Below, one piece after another: positions 30,030 to 38,396 of a DNA stretch of 64,000 nt; the stretch's first letter is position 1, and each line of letters opens with the position of its first letter. The notes below the pieces were generated by a model. The model saw only the letters and a list, made by a program, of their open reading frames with translations. It made no database searches and was not told where the DNA came from. The stretch is taken from positions 62,001 to 126,000 of the forward strand of contig JAFGQI010000015.1 in assembly GCA_016935755.1 (NCBI GenBank), given 5' to 3'. This stretch comes from Anaerolineales bacterium. Its GTDB lineage: Bacteria > Chloroflexota > Anaerolineae > Anaerolineales > UBA4823. A program made the position numbers and the translations under genes.

Positions 30030-30302
30030 TTATTTACGACGGATGCTTAATCGATCTGTCAGGGCCATATACCGCTGGAAATCTTTCCGCCGAATATAGG
30101 CCAATAACCGGCGGCGTTGGCCGACAAGTTTGAGTAATCCCCTCCGAGATGATTCATCGTGAGTATTCACTCGCAGGTGGTCGGTCAGTTGGCTGATCCG
30201 GCTGGTCAAAAGGGCAACCTGTACTTCGGGCGAACCCGTATCGCCCTGATGACGAGCGAATTCCTGCATCAATTTATCTTTCGAATCCTTATCAAGTGGC
30301 AT
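30030..30302 (-). CDS. rpsO: 30S ribosomal protein S15
   Basis: S15 binds 16S rRNA early in 30S assembly. The 90-residue product MPLDKDSKDKLMQEF... contains HQGDTGSPEVQVALLT and RRGLLKLVGQRRRLLAYI, the RNA-binding core. The ORF track extends 27 codons upstream from a GTG. That extension has no counterpart in S15, and AAGGAG lies before the ATG at 30302, though at a long spacing of 12 bases. It is preceded by a consensus promoter and a leader of about 100 bases, which leaves room for the S15-type autoregulation known in other bacteria. Confidence 0.95.
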   Translation of the reverse strand: MPLDKDSKDKLMQEFARHQGDTGSPEVQVALLTSRISQLTDHLRVNTHDESSRRGLLKLVGQRRRLLAYIRRKDFQRYMALTDRLSIRRK

Positions 30303-30414
30303 GACGTCTGCATACTCCTTTTCTAAAATCCTTGGCAGGTCTCCTTGCTGATAGTCGTGTAACTCGGGATACCCCTGTAACACAACCTCCAGCAGGTCTA
30401 GTCAAAGTGCAGGG

Positions 30415-30443
30415 ATTATACCAAAGAGGCCCTTTCCAGACAA
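30415..30443 (-). promoter_or_regulatory. Promoter of rpsO
   Basis: On the minus strand TTGTCT (30438-30443), a 17-base spacer ending in TGG and TATAAT (30415-30420) form a near-consensus promoter with an extended -10. Confidence 0.8.
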
Positions 30444-30529
30444 GGTTTTAGCATTTTCGGGTCTCGATTGCTAAGCTGGTATTAACTTCATTACTGGTGT
30501 TTTACCAGGAGATTGCGCTCCTGCAGAGA

Positions 30530-31387
30530 TTATCCCCCAGGCTGGCCTCGTCCTCGTCTGGCCGATTCTGTCTGTCTCGCAACAGGTTCTGGCCCGCGGG
30601 CTGCTTTACGCAGGCTGTCCTGGATTTCTTTTGGAAAAGCATGCAGCGACTGGCGAACTAGCCAGGGTGTGTCCGGGCTGTTGGGTAACGCCAGCGTCTG
30701 GCGCAGGTAAAAGGCGGTTTCTTGCGGGGATCGCTGAGCAAAGGAGGCAAGTACATCGAGTAAATCGGAGCGCAGCCCAGCAGGTGCTACCCGCACCAGG
30801 GGATGGACCAATCGAAAACAGGTGGGCAGGTTTTCGATCTCTGGGTTGCGGATCATCGGCAGCAGCGCCTTCAGTCCAAGCTGTTGATTAAAGATATTCG
30901 GTCGGTCTAACCACTCCTGGATGAATTGCATCACAGCGGGGAGATGCGCCTGCTGTAGATAGATCAAACCGTGGTTCAGTACTGCCTGGGTGAGGTGCTC
31001 CTCAAGATCCACTGTGAGCCATGTGTTTACCCGCTGCAGCACCGGCTCAGGGTGATCTACGGGAATTTGCCCGAGCAGCATCACCGCTAACAGGCGGAAT
31101 TCCAGGAAAGGCTGCTGCCAGAGCTGATCGCACAGTTCAAGGGCTGCAGGAATATTCATGGATGCCAGCGGAACCAACTCCTGGAAAATCTGCCGTATGA
31201 CGGGCGGCCCGACTTTATAAGCCTGGGTGAGCGGTCTTGGTTTGCCCGCCTGCCCTGGGCGATGAGAGCGATCGGCGTAAAAATCCAACAGATGGTGCAG
31301 GCCGCGTAAAAAGGCAGCTGGATTTTGGTATTGTTCTGCCAGGAGCGCGGCTTGCTGTTTCAGACGGGCGGGTTGAATGGCGGGCAC
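30530..31387 (-). CDS. HEAT-repeat-like protein (AlkD-type DNA alkylation repair fold suspected)
   Basis: This 285-residue protein is almost wholly alpha-helical, with repeating helix pairs such as FLEFRLLAVMLLGQIP, LTQAVLNHGLIYLQQ, FNQQLGLKALLPMI and RSDLLDVLASFAQRSP. The pattern resembles the HEAT-like repeats of AlkD DNA glycosylases, and the line RQSLHAFPKEIQDSLRKA is in keeping with the C-terminal helix of such proteins. I did not find a catalytic residue set I would trust, so a scaffold-type HEAT protein is equally possible. The C terminus (RQTESARRGRGQPGG) is basic. It lies alone between rpsO and the LOG-family gene, in the same direction as the latter. Confidence 0.5.
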   Translation of the reverse strand: MPAIQPARLKQQAALLAEQYQNPAAFLRGLHHLLDFYADRSHRPGQAGKPRPLTQAYKVGPPVIRQIFQELVPLASMNIPAALELCDQLWQQPFLEFRLLAVMLLGQIPVDHPEPVLQRVNTWLTVDLEEHLTQAVLNHGLIYLQQAHLPAVMQFIQEWLDRPNIFNQQLGLKALLPMIRNPEIENLPTCFRLVHPLVRVAPAGLRSDLLDVLASFAQRSPQETAFYLRQTLALPNSPDTPWLVRQSLHAFPKEIQDSLRKAARGPEPVARQTESARRGRGQPGG

Positions 31388-31471
31388 GGTCTAGTAGGCG
31401 CAGGCAAAAATCTCATGCTTGAAAGTGGGCTGTCCGCAAGCGAAGATTCCTTTCATACACCCGGGCGGCGG

Positions 31472-31999
31472 CTATGCTTCTATGGCGCCTTGTGCAGCCT
31501 CTTCGACGGTTGCAGCGAACTTCAGCATCTGCCGTTGATGGACAGGGATGTATTCGCTGAAGGATTGGAAAAACTGCCCCATGAGTTCCTGCCACTGCAC
31601 TCCGACCAGGATAAGCGGGCGGCGATTCTCTCCGATAACCAGGTGATTCCAGGATAGGGCGATTTCCGCCAGTGTTCCAGGCCCACCAGGCAGGGCAATC
31701 GCTGCCTGGCATCCGTCGATCAATTCAAACAGGCGCTCTCGCAGGGTGGCAAAGCGGCGTTCTTCTTTGATCCACTGGTTTGGGTGTACAGGTCGCCAGG
31801 CTTCGATTTCCTCACAGGTCACGCCGATCACATGCCCGCCAGCTTCGGATGCCCCGCGCGAGATGGCTTCCATCGTGCCGATATAGCCGCCTGTCATGAC
31901 TGCACAGCCAGCCTGGCCCAAAAGCCTGCCCAGTTTCATTGCCTGCTCGTAATCCGCCGGGCCGGGATTGGCCCCTCCAAAAACAGTCACAACTCTCAT
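31472..31999 (-). CDS. LOG-family protein (TIGR00725/TIGR00730-like, Rossmann fold)
   Basis: The family motif PGGxGTxxE is present as LPGGPGTLAEI, with an upstream MTGGYIGTMEAISRGA segment; these form the nucleotide-ribose site of LOG proteins, some of which release cytokinin-type bases from nucleoside monophosphates and others of which lack a known substrate. I start it at ATG 31999, which gives MRVVTVFGGANPGPADYEQA as in relatives; the longer track ORF adds 14 codons with no match. That ATG shares its A with the stop of the MazG-like gene (TGATG), so the two are translationally coupled, hinting at a shared role in nucleotide clean-up. Confidence 0.8.
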   Translation of the reverse strand: MRVVTVFGGANPGPADYEQAMKLGRLLGQAGCAVMTGGYIGTMEAISRGASEAGGHVIGVTCEEIEAWRPVHPNQWIKEERRFATLRERLFELIDGCQAAIALPGGPGTLAEIALSWNHLVIGENRRPLILVGVQWQELMGQFFQSFSEYIPVHQRQMLKFAATVEEAAQGAIEA

Positions 32000-32331
32000 C
32001 ACGATGTTCCATTCCCTTCCCGCTGGGCATCGACATCCCATTTGCGGGTGTAATTCTTCTCCAGTTTACTCAAAATAGCCTGCTCCAGGTCGATCCCGGC
32101 TATGCTGGCGATTTGTAATAAGTACAAAGCCACATCTGCCAGCTCATCCGCCAGTTCAGGGCTGTTTTTTAGATCATTTCCCCATTGAAAGTGCTCGAGC
32201 ACTTCTGAGGCTTCCAGGCTTAAAGAGACCGCCAGGTTGCGCAGCGTTTGTGGGCGCGGACTGCTGGCCTCATACCAACCCTGGGAGCGCACAAAGTCAT
32301 GCATCGCTTCGGTTAGCTGCCGGATGTCCAT
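31999..32331 (-). CDS. MazG-like nucleotide pyrophosphohydrolase (dCTPase-type)
   Basis: This small all-alpha NTP pyrophosphohydrolase of 110 residues carries the metal-binding pattern EASEVLEHFQW followed by DELADVALYLLQIA, which matches the RS21-C6/dCTP pyrophosphatase branch of the MazG superfamily. Such enzymes hydrolyse non-canonical or excess (d)NTPs to monophosphates. The order hypothetical 32340-32609, this gene and the LOG-family gene are packed within 10 bases of each other and are probably co-transcribed on the minus strand. Confidence 0.85.
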   Translation of the reverse strand: MDIRQLTEAMHDFVRSQGWYEASSPRPQTLRNLAVSLSLEASEVLEHFQWGNDLKNSPELADELADVALYLLQIASIAGIDLEQAILSKLEKNYTRKWDVDAQREGNGTS

Positions 32332-32339
32332 CCTGCGAA

Positions 32340-32609
32340 TTATATACCATCCTTTAGTGCCTGCAAGGCCTGTTCAGCGGAGAGCCGCTGCTCTGGATGC
32401 CAGCCTGATTCGTTTGCCATGCGTTCCAGATGCTGTAAAACTGCAGCCTTTTCCGTCTCAGAAAGGCTGTGGAAAGCCTCCCGCACCTGTTCGGGTTGGC
32501 GAGATAGCAGACGATCCCATAGAGATTCTAATTCTTCGTATGCGAAGTCCATTGGCATGTTCCAGGCGCTATAGATCGGTTCCTCGTGCGCAAGTGGTAA
32601 TAATATCAT
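32340..32609 (-). CDS. Small helical protein of unknown function
   Basis: I do not recognise this 89-residue protein. It is acidic and predicted to be helical (FAYEELESLWDRLLSRQPEQVREAF, LSAEQALQALKDGI), with no cysteines, signal peptide or membrane segment. It begins with ATG at 32609 and ends 8 bases before the MazG-like gene, so it is likely the first gene of that three-gene unit. Codon use looks like its neighbours. Confidence 0.6.
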   Translation of the reverse strand: MILLPLAHEEPIYSAWNMPMDFAYEELESLWDRLLSRQPEQVREAFHSLSETEKAAVLQHLERMANESGWHPEQRLSAEQALQALKDGI

Positions 32610-32717
32610 AAAAGCCGGGTTTCCTGAGCTAATAAGGAACGGAGGATGATGTCTTACCGAATTTCGGATTACTTTTGAGCCGAATCTCGAGTATGATAGT
32701 ATATATTCTGGATAACT

Positions 32718-33797
32718 ATGATGCCTCCACTGCTGCGTTATATTCTCATCCGCTTGCTTTTCATTCCGATCACTTTAATTGTTATCACCGCGCTGTTGTA
32801 TGGGTTCGTTATGCTCACACCACCGGAGGTTCGCGCTACGCTTTTTTTGCCAGTCGGTGGAAATCCCGAGCGCATGACAGCCGAACAGATCCAGCGCTTG
32901 ACCGAGCGGATCATCCGCGAGCACCATCTGAATGATCCCTATCCGGTTCAGTATGTCGGCTGGGTGGCTGGTCTGGTGCGCGGCGAATGGGGATGGAGCC
33001 CGGTGCTAAAGCAAGATGTGCTGGCTGCCTTAGTGCGCCGCACGCCCGTCACAATTGAGCTGACCCTCTATGCGGTGCTGTTATTTGTCCCCTTGGGGAT
33101 GGTCAACGGGGTATTGGCAGGCTGGCGGAAAAACCGGATCACCGATCATATCTTCCGTCTGTCTGCTTTTACGGCTACATCGCTGCCCATCTTTGTTCTG
33201 GCTCAGGTTCTAATGGCCATTTTCTACGTTGTCCTGGGCTGGTTTCCTCCAGAGCGGTTAAGCATGGAAAACATGCTGCTGGTACGTTTGCCTGAATTTC
33301 ATGCCTACACCGGTTTAGTGACTGTGGATGGGTTCCTAAACGGGCGCGTGGATATCAGCCTGGATGCCTTCCGTCACCTGGTACTTCCGGTGATTTCGCT
33401 CAGCCTGCTGCATTGGGCAACCCTTGGACGGGTCACCCGGGCCTCCATGATTGAAGAATTGGGCAAAGATTATACGCTTGCAGCAAAGGCGCGCGGACTT
33501 TCAAACCAGGAGGTTGTCTGGAAACACGCCTTCCGCAATGCCCTTACCCCGTCCTTGACCAGCAGCGCTCTCTCGGCGGCTTCCCTCTTCACCGGTGTTT
33601 TTGTGATTGAGAGAATCTATAATTTCAAGGGCATTTCAGATTTGGTGGTTATATCGGTATATGAGACGCCAGATGCCGCCCTGGTATTGGGTTTCGCGGT
33701 TTACAGCGTATGCATTGTGCTGATGATTATGGTCATCCTGGATATCTTGCAGGGGCTGTTTGACCCGCGGGTGCGCGAGGGGATTTTACAAACATGA
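32718..33797 (+). CDS. Dipeptide/oligopeptide ABC transporter permease (DppB-like)
   Basis: This is a membrane subunit of a peptide/nickel/oligosaccharide-type ABC importer. It has an N-terminal helix (MMPPLLRYILIRLLFIPITL) and five further hydrophobic segments. The EAA loop reads AKARGLSNQEVVWKHAFRNAL, and the C-terminal LQGLFDPRVRE ends as in DppB. At 359 residues it is longer than usual (about 310-335), mainly through a periplasmic loop near residues 180-215. The next gene overlaps by 4 bases (ATGA). No substrate-binding protein or ATPase gene is in the neighbourhood. Confidence 0.88.
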   Translation: MMPPLLRYILIRLLFIPITLIVITALLYGFVMLTPPEVRATLFLPVGGNPERMTAEQIQRLTERIIREHHLNDPYPVQYVGWVAGLVRGEWGWSPVLKQDVLAALVRRTPVTIELTLYAVLLFVPLGMVNGVLAGWRKNRITDHIFRLSAFTATSLPIFVLAQVLMAIFYVVLGWFPPERLSMENMLLVRLPEFHAYTGLVTVDGFLNGRVDISLDAFRHLVLPVISLSLLHWATLGRVTRASMIEELGKDYTLAAKARGLSNQEVVWKHAFRNALTPSLTSSALSAASLFTGVFVIERIYNFKGISDLVVISVYETPDAALVLGFAVYSVCIVLMIMVILDILQGLFDPRVREGILQT

Positions 33798-34747
33798 TTG
33801 GGTCAAAGCGCTTCCTCTCTCACTGGCAGAATATCCTCGGCCTGCTGATCGTCAGCATTTTTCTCTTTTTTGCACTGGCTGCACCCCTCCTGGCTCAACC
33901 CGAAGATCCTGAGAATTTTTCCCCGTTTCTTACCGTGAAGGGGGTGAAGAGCCGGATTCCTTTGCCGCCAGGGGAGGTCGCTCCGTTGGGAACCGTTCCC
34001 AGCGGCATCTTGGGCAGACAGATGGATGTCTATTACACCCTGATATGGGGGTCGCGCTTCGCCTTGATCTTCGGATTGACCGTGGCACTGTCGACTGCGC
34101 TGATTGGGGTGTTGGTCGGCGCAGCCAGCGGATTTTTGGGCGGCTGGTTCGGCAGCCTGGCGATGCGGGTTACAGATGCTTTTCTGGCTTTCCCGACCGT
34201 TGTGGCGGTGGTGCTGTTCCAGCAATTGCTCAATATCACCCTCCGGCTCATCGACATGGGGATCTATGAGGAGGCTGTCACGCAGCCCAGCCTGATCCAG
34301 GAACTGCTCTCCCAGGTTGACCCGGTGATGTTCGCACTGGTGACTTTCTCCTGGATGCCTTACGCTCGCCTGATGCACACCATGGTGATTGGATTGCGGC
34401 AGGCTGAGTTTATCCAGGCAGCGCGTGCCCTGGGGGCTGGCTCGGGGCGGATCATCCTGCGCCACCTGATCCCCAATGCCATTTCTCCCGCTATTGTCCT
34501 GGCTGCCCGAGATATTGGCGGGATGGTGTTGGTGCAGGCAACTTTCACCTATATCGGCCTGGGAGGGGGATCGGAATGGGGGGAAATGCTGGTTATTTCA
34601 CGCCAGTGGATTATTGCTCCGGGTGGCAATCCGCTGACCTATTGGTGGGTATTCCTGCCTATTACCCTGGCGCTGATTCTCTTTGGCATCGGCTGGAATT
34701 TGCTGGGCGATGGCCTCAACGATCTGCTCAACCCTCGCGAAAAATAA
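33794..34747 (+). CDS. Dipeptide/oligopeptide ABC transporter permease (DppC-like)
   Basis: This is the partner permease of the preceding DppB-like gene. It has one N-terminal helix (ILGLLIVSIFLFFALAAPLL), a hydrophilic insertion of about 45 residues, then five helices. The EAA loop reads ARALGAGSGRIILRHLIPNA, and the protein ends GDGLNDLLNPRE as in DppC. The substrate cannot be inferred. The binding protein and the DppD/DppF-like ATPases must be encoded elsewhere, or the pair relies on a shared ATPase. Confidence 0.88.
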   Translation: MIGSKRFLSHWQNILGLLIVSIFLFFALAAPLLAQPEDPENFSPFLTVKGVKSRIPLPPGEVAPLGTVPSGILGRQMDVYYTLIWGSRFALIFGLTVALSTALIGVLVGAASGFLGGWFGSLAMRVTDAFLAFPTVVAVVLFQQLLNITLRLIDMGIYEEAVTQPSLIQELLSQVDPVMFALVTFSWMPYARLMHTMVIGLRQAEFIQAARALGAGSGRIILRHLIPNAISPAIVLAARDIGGMVLVQATFTYIGLGGGSEWGEMLVISRQWIIAPGGNPLTYWWVFLPITLALILFGIGWNLLGDGLNDLLNPREK

Positions 34748-34831
34748 ATAGCCCCAAGATTTATCTCCGTCATTTCATCCTGGATAGATTTTTTGACTGA
34801 TTGACTGGTCTCCTTTCCCACAACAATCGAT

Positions 34832-34837
34832 TACAAT
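34832..34837 (+). promoter_or_regulatory. -10 element for the DHH-CBS-nucleotidyltransferase gene
   Basis: TACAAT ends 6 bases before ATG 34844, and there is no Shine-Dalgarno sequence. Transcription would start on or next to the A of the ATG, giving a leaderless mRNA. Confidence 0.45.
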
Positions 34838-34843
34838 TAACTT

Positions 34844-37465
34844 ATGCATATCCTGCTGACTCACGAACAGGCTGATTTTGACGCCCTGGCATCGCTCTTG
34901 GGGGCTTACCTGCTGGATGAAGACGCCCTGCCGGTTCTGCCGCGCCGCATGAACCGCAACGTGCATGCATTTTTGGCTCTATATGGCGCTGATCTGCCCT
35001 TTCTCGATCCGCGTGATCTGCCCGCCGAGCCAGTGGAAGTGGTCACCCTGGTCGATACCCAGTCGATGGTCAGCGTCAAAGGCATGAGCGCATCCACTCG
35101 GGTGAGAGTGATTGACCACCATCCCATTCGTGATAACCTGCCTGCCGATTGGGTGATTTCTCTCGAAGAGATCGGAGCGACCACCACGATGCTGATCGAA
35201 GCGCTGCGCGAGCATAATGGTTTGCTCTCTCCCATTCAGGCCACGCTGCTCCTGCTGGGCATCTACGAAGATACTGGTTCACTCACCTACACCCGCACCA
35301 CCGCGCGCGACCTGAGGGCTGCCGCTTACCTGATCGAGCAGGGCGCCAGCCTGCAGATTGCCAGCAGCTTCCTGAACCATCCCCTTTCGCATGCGCAGCA
35401 AGAATTCTATGAAAGACTGCGCACCAATGCCGAGCATTATCACATTCACGGCTACACGGTGGTAATGGCTTGCGGCGATGCCCTGGAGATGGATGAGGAG
35501 CTTTCCTCGATTGTGCATAAGCTGCGCGACTTGCTCGACCCCGATGCAATATTTATCGTGGTCACAACCCGCAGCGGAGTGCAGTTGATCGCCCGCTCTA
35601 CCACTGACAACATCGATGTCTCCACCATCCTGGCAAATTTTGGCGGGGGGGGGCACGAACGCGCTGCCGCCTGTTTGATCCGTGGACGCGACGTGGACAG
35701 CGTGCGCGTTGAACTGATCGGGCTCTTACCCCAATACATCCGCCCGGCGGTTACTGTAGCGCAGATTATGTCCCTCGGCGCGCAGGTGCTCTCCCCAGAT
35801 ACCCTGGCGGAGGAGGCTGCCGTGCGCATGCGCCGTTATGGTTACGAAGGCTACCCGGTGGTTCAAGATGGGAAAGTGATCGGCCTGCTGACCCGCCGGG
35901 CTGTGGATCGTGCCCTCAGCCACAGACTCAACCTGCCGGTCATCCGCTTGATGGAGGCTGGTGAACACACGGTTGAGCCGGATGATTCGGTCGAATATCT
36001 GCAGCGTCTGGTAACCGAGACCGGTTGGGGGCAGGTTCCGGTGGTTGATCCCCAGAAGGGGGAAGTGATTGGCATCGTCACCCGCACCGATCTGCTCAAG
36101 ACGCTGACCCCTCACTCCCGTTTGCCGGGCTCGACCAACCTGGCCTCCCGCCTGGAGGCAGCCCTGCCTGCCGACCGGTTGGGGCTACTGCGCACCATCG
36201 CCGAAGCGGCCTATGATCAGCGCTCTGCCCTGTACATTGTGGGTGGGTTTGTGCGCGATCTGCTTTTGGAGCGTCCCAGCCTGGATTTTGACCTGGTGGT
36301 GGAGGGGGACGCGGTTGCCCTCGCGCACGCCTTAGCCCACCAGTATGGCGGGCGCGTTACCAGCCATACCCGCTTTGGCACGGCCAAGTGGCATATTCTA
36401 ACTCCCTCCACTGGCGGTTCGAAACCTGGATTTGCCATCGCCGGTTTGGAGGCCGTCGATCTTGTTTCGGCCCGCACCGAGTTCTATACCCACCCGACAG
36501 CTTTGCCCACTGTCGAACGCGGCGGCATTAAGCTGGATCTGCACCGCCGGGATTTCACCATTAATACCATGGCGCTGCGGCTGGATGGGCGGCATTATGG
36601 CGAACTTCACGATTATTGGGGTGGTTTTCAGGATTTGCGCTCCGGATTGGTGCGCATCCTGCATTCGCTCTCCTTTGTAGATGATCCTACTCGCATCCTA
36701 CGGGCGGTGCGCTTCGAGCAGCGCTTTGAGTTTCGCATCGAAGAGCGCACCATGGAACTGCTTCAGGAAGCTCGTCCTATGATCGCCCGTCTGTCTGGCG
36801 ACCGCATCCGCCACGAAGTGAACCATATCCTGGACAGCCCTGCACGGGTGGAGATCCTGGCGCGCCTGCATGATCTTGGCTTGTTAACCGATGTACATCC
36901 GGATCTGGGTTGGGATGATTGGCTGCGCCGCCATCTGCAGGCGCTCGCTGCATTAAATATTACCGAGGAATGGCAGGCGGCAGGTCTGACCTCCGATGCC
37001 ATCACACGCCGGGAGCTTGCCTATATCTTATGGATGATTCGCTTCCCCGCAGCGCGAGCGATCTCGGTGGCAGAGCGTCTGAAGCTGCCAGTTGCATTAC
37101 AAAAAAACTTGCGATCTGCCTGTTCACTGTGGCCTCGCCAGGAAGAACTGGTCTGCGCTTCCCCCAGCCGCCTGGTCGCCTGCCTGGAAGATCAGCCTAT
37201 CCAGGCGGTCTATGCCCTCTTCCTGGCAAGCGCGGATGTAGAACTGCGCCAGTTGCTGCGCTCATTTGTCTCCAGATGGCGTATGGTTGCGCCGCATACA
37301 ACCGGCGATGATCTCAGAAAGCTCGGTTTGCCTCCTGGGCCGCAGTACCGCCGCATCCTGGACGCGCTGCGTGATGCCTGGCTGGATGGAACCATTAATA
37401 GCCATGAAGATGAACTTGTTATGCTGGATATACTTGTGAGCCAGGATAGGTCTCATGAGGTGTGA
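34844..37465 (+). CDS. DHH-DHHA1-CBS-tRNA nucleotidyltransferase fusion (A-adding type)
   Basis: This is a large four-part protein. Residues about 1-160 are a DHH phosphoesterase domain (LLTHEQADFDALAS, VDTQS, VIDHHP). DHHA1 lies at about 210-310, with FGGGGHERAAA. Two CBS domains follow at about 310-430 (VAQIMSLG, VIGLLTRR). From about 460 comes a class II nucleotidyltransferase head (YIVGGFVRDLLLERPSLDFDLVVEGD, RRDFTINTMAL) and helical neck. The same architecture is known from A-adding tRNA nucleotidyltransferases of Aquifex-like and cyanobacterial type, which complete the 3' CCA after a separate enzyme adds CC. A second such enzyme is encoded at 49.5-51 kb. A run of nine G bases encodes the DHHA1 glycines. 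The GNAT gene overlaps its end by 11 bases. Confidence 0.88.
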   Translation: MHILLTHEQADFDALASLLGAYLLDEDALPVLPRRMNRNVHAFLALYGADLPFLDPRDLPAEPVEVVTLVDTQSMVSVKGMSASTRVRVIDHHPIRDNLPADWVISLEEIGATTTMLIEALREHNGLLSPIQATLLLLGIYEDTGSLTYTRTTARDLRAAAYLIEQGASLQIASSFLNHPLSHAQQEFYERLRTNAEHYHIHGYTVVMACGDALEMDEELSSIVHKLRDLLDPDAIFIVVTTRSGVQLIARSTTDNIDVSTILANFGGGGHERAAACLIRGRDVDSVRVELIGLLPQYIRPAVTVAQIMSLGAQVLSPDTLAEEAAVRMRRYGYEGYPVVQDGKVIGLLTRRAVDRALSHRLNLPVIRLMEAGEHTVEPDDSVEYLQRLVTETGWGQVPVVDPQKGEVIGIVTRTDLLKTLTPHSRLPGSTNLASRLEAALPADRLGLLRTIAEAAYDQRSALYIVGGFVRDLLLERPSLDFDLVVEGDAVALAHALAHQYGGRVTSHTRFGTAKWHILTPSTGGSKPGFAIAGLEAVDLVSARTEFYTHPTALPTVERGGIKLDLHRRDFTINTMALRLDGRHYGELHDYWGGFQDLRSGLVRILHSLSFVDDPTRILRAVRFEQRFEFRIEERTMELLQEARPMIARLSGDRIRHEVNHILDSPARVEILARLHDLGLLTDVHPDLGWDDWLRRHLQALAALNITEEWQAAGLTSDAITRRELAYILWMIRFPAARAISVAERLKLPVALQKNLRSACSLWPRQEELVCASPSRLVACLEDQPIQAVYALFLASADVELRQLLRSFVSRWRMVAPHTTGDDLRKLGLPPGPQYRRILDALRDAWLDGTINSHEDELVMLDILVSQDRSHEV

Positions 37466-38012
37466 TCTTCAGGCCTCTCCAACTATCGCACCCTGGCTGG
37501 CGGGCTTGAAGGTGCGCCTGTTGGTGGAGGCAGACCTGCCCGCCTTGGAGTGGGGGGGAGAGTTCACCCATTTCCGGCGTTTGTACCAGGAAATTTACCG
37601 CGCCATGCTCCAGGGTCGCGTACTGATGTGGGTGGCGGAACGGAGAAGCGATCCACCCGTTCAGGAAGAAATCATTGGTCAGGTGTTCGTCCAGCTCAAC
37701 AGCAGCCGGGCGGATATGGCGGATGGCGCCCGGCGGGCGTATATTTACAGCTTCCGGGTTAAGCCTGAATATCGCGGCTATGGAGTGGGGGCTTGCATGC
37801 TGCAGACGACCGAACGGGATTTAATCCAGCGGGGTTATCTCTGGGCAACTCTGAATGTCGCTCAGGATAACCCGGCTGGTCTGCGTTTTTACGAACGCTA
37901 TGGTTATCGGATGATTGGGGATGATCCTGGTCGCTGGACTTATATCGATCACCAGGGCAGCCGGCGCGAGGTGATCGAACCAGCGTTTCGCATGGAAAAG
38001 AGGCTGGGATAA
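37455..38012 (+). CDS. GNAT-family N-acetyltransferase
   Basis: The acetyl-CoA binding motif A is visible as YIYSFRVKPEYRGYGVGACMLQTTERDL (Arg/Gln-x-x-Gly-x-Gly type), followed by motif B ATLNVAQDNPAGLRFYERYGYR. These are hallmarks of ribosomal-protein and small-molecule acetyltransferases; the acceptor is unknown. It starts inside the end of the preceding fusion gene and ends 2 bases before a convergent zinc-ribbon gene. The length of 185 residues is usual for a single GNAT domain with a short N-terminal extension. Confidence 0.85.
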   Translation: MRCDLQASPTIAPWLAGLKVRLLVEADLPALEWGGEFTHFRRLYQEIYRAMLQGRVLMWVAERRSDPPVQEEIIGQVFVQLNSSRADMADGARRAYIYSFRVKPEYRGYGVGACMLQTTERDLIQRGYLWATLNVAQDNPAGLRFYERYGYRMIGDDPGRWTYIDHQGSRREVIEPAFRMEKRLG

Positions 38013-38014
38013 AA

Positions 38015-38248
38015 CTATCCCGCTGGGCTTTCTGGCTGGTCTGAGGTTTCACCTTCTTCGGCGACGCCTTTCCAATCGGGGGCGGCGCGCTGCAGTTCGG
38101 GCTTTGAGATGCGGTTGACCCGGCGGCAGTGTGGACAGGGGGCGTTGTAGTGCTGCAAACCCTGGGTGACGATTTCGTCCAGGGCGGCATGGACAGCCTC
38201 TTTGCTCAAAGCGTAGGGTTTATGGCAGTGATAGCAGCGAATTTGCAT
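38015..38248 (-). CDS. Small zinc-ribbon protein
   Basis: This 77-residue protein has CYHCHK near the N terminus and CPHCRR about 33 residues later, a four-cysteine zinc ribbon; between them lies a helix (SKEAVHAALDEIVTQGL). The C-terminal tail is acidic and Pro-rich. The function is unknown; such proteins often bind RNA or partner proteins. AAGGAGT before the ATG supports the start. It is convergent with the GNAT gene and divergent from the cobalamin adenosyltransferase gene. Confidence 0.75.
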   Translation of the reverse strand: MQIRCYHCHKPYALSKEAVHAALDEIVTQGLQHYNAPCPHCRRVNRISKPELQRAAPDWKGVAEEGETSDQPESPAG

Positions 38249-38396
38249 TTTTTCACTCCTTCTATTATCTCGTTACAAACATGCTTCGCATCATGATTTT
38301 AGCGATGTGCGTGATCAAATTATACTCTGTAAATTGGACAGCCGCAGTTTAGATTGTTGTTAAAATCACCTCTCCGCAGTCTCAGGGTGGATGGGA

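Noticed and set aside
30303-30383. 27-codon extension of rpsO from a GTG
   Set aside because: S15 proteins do not have it, and AAGGAG lies between it and the standard start.
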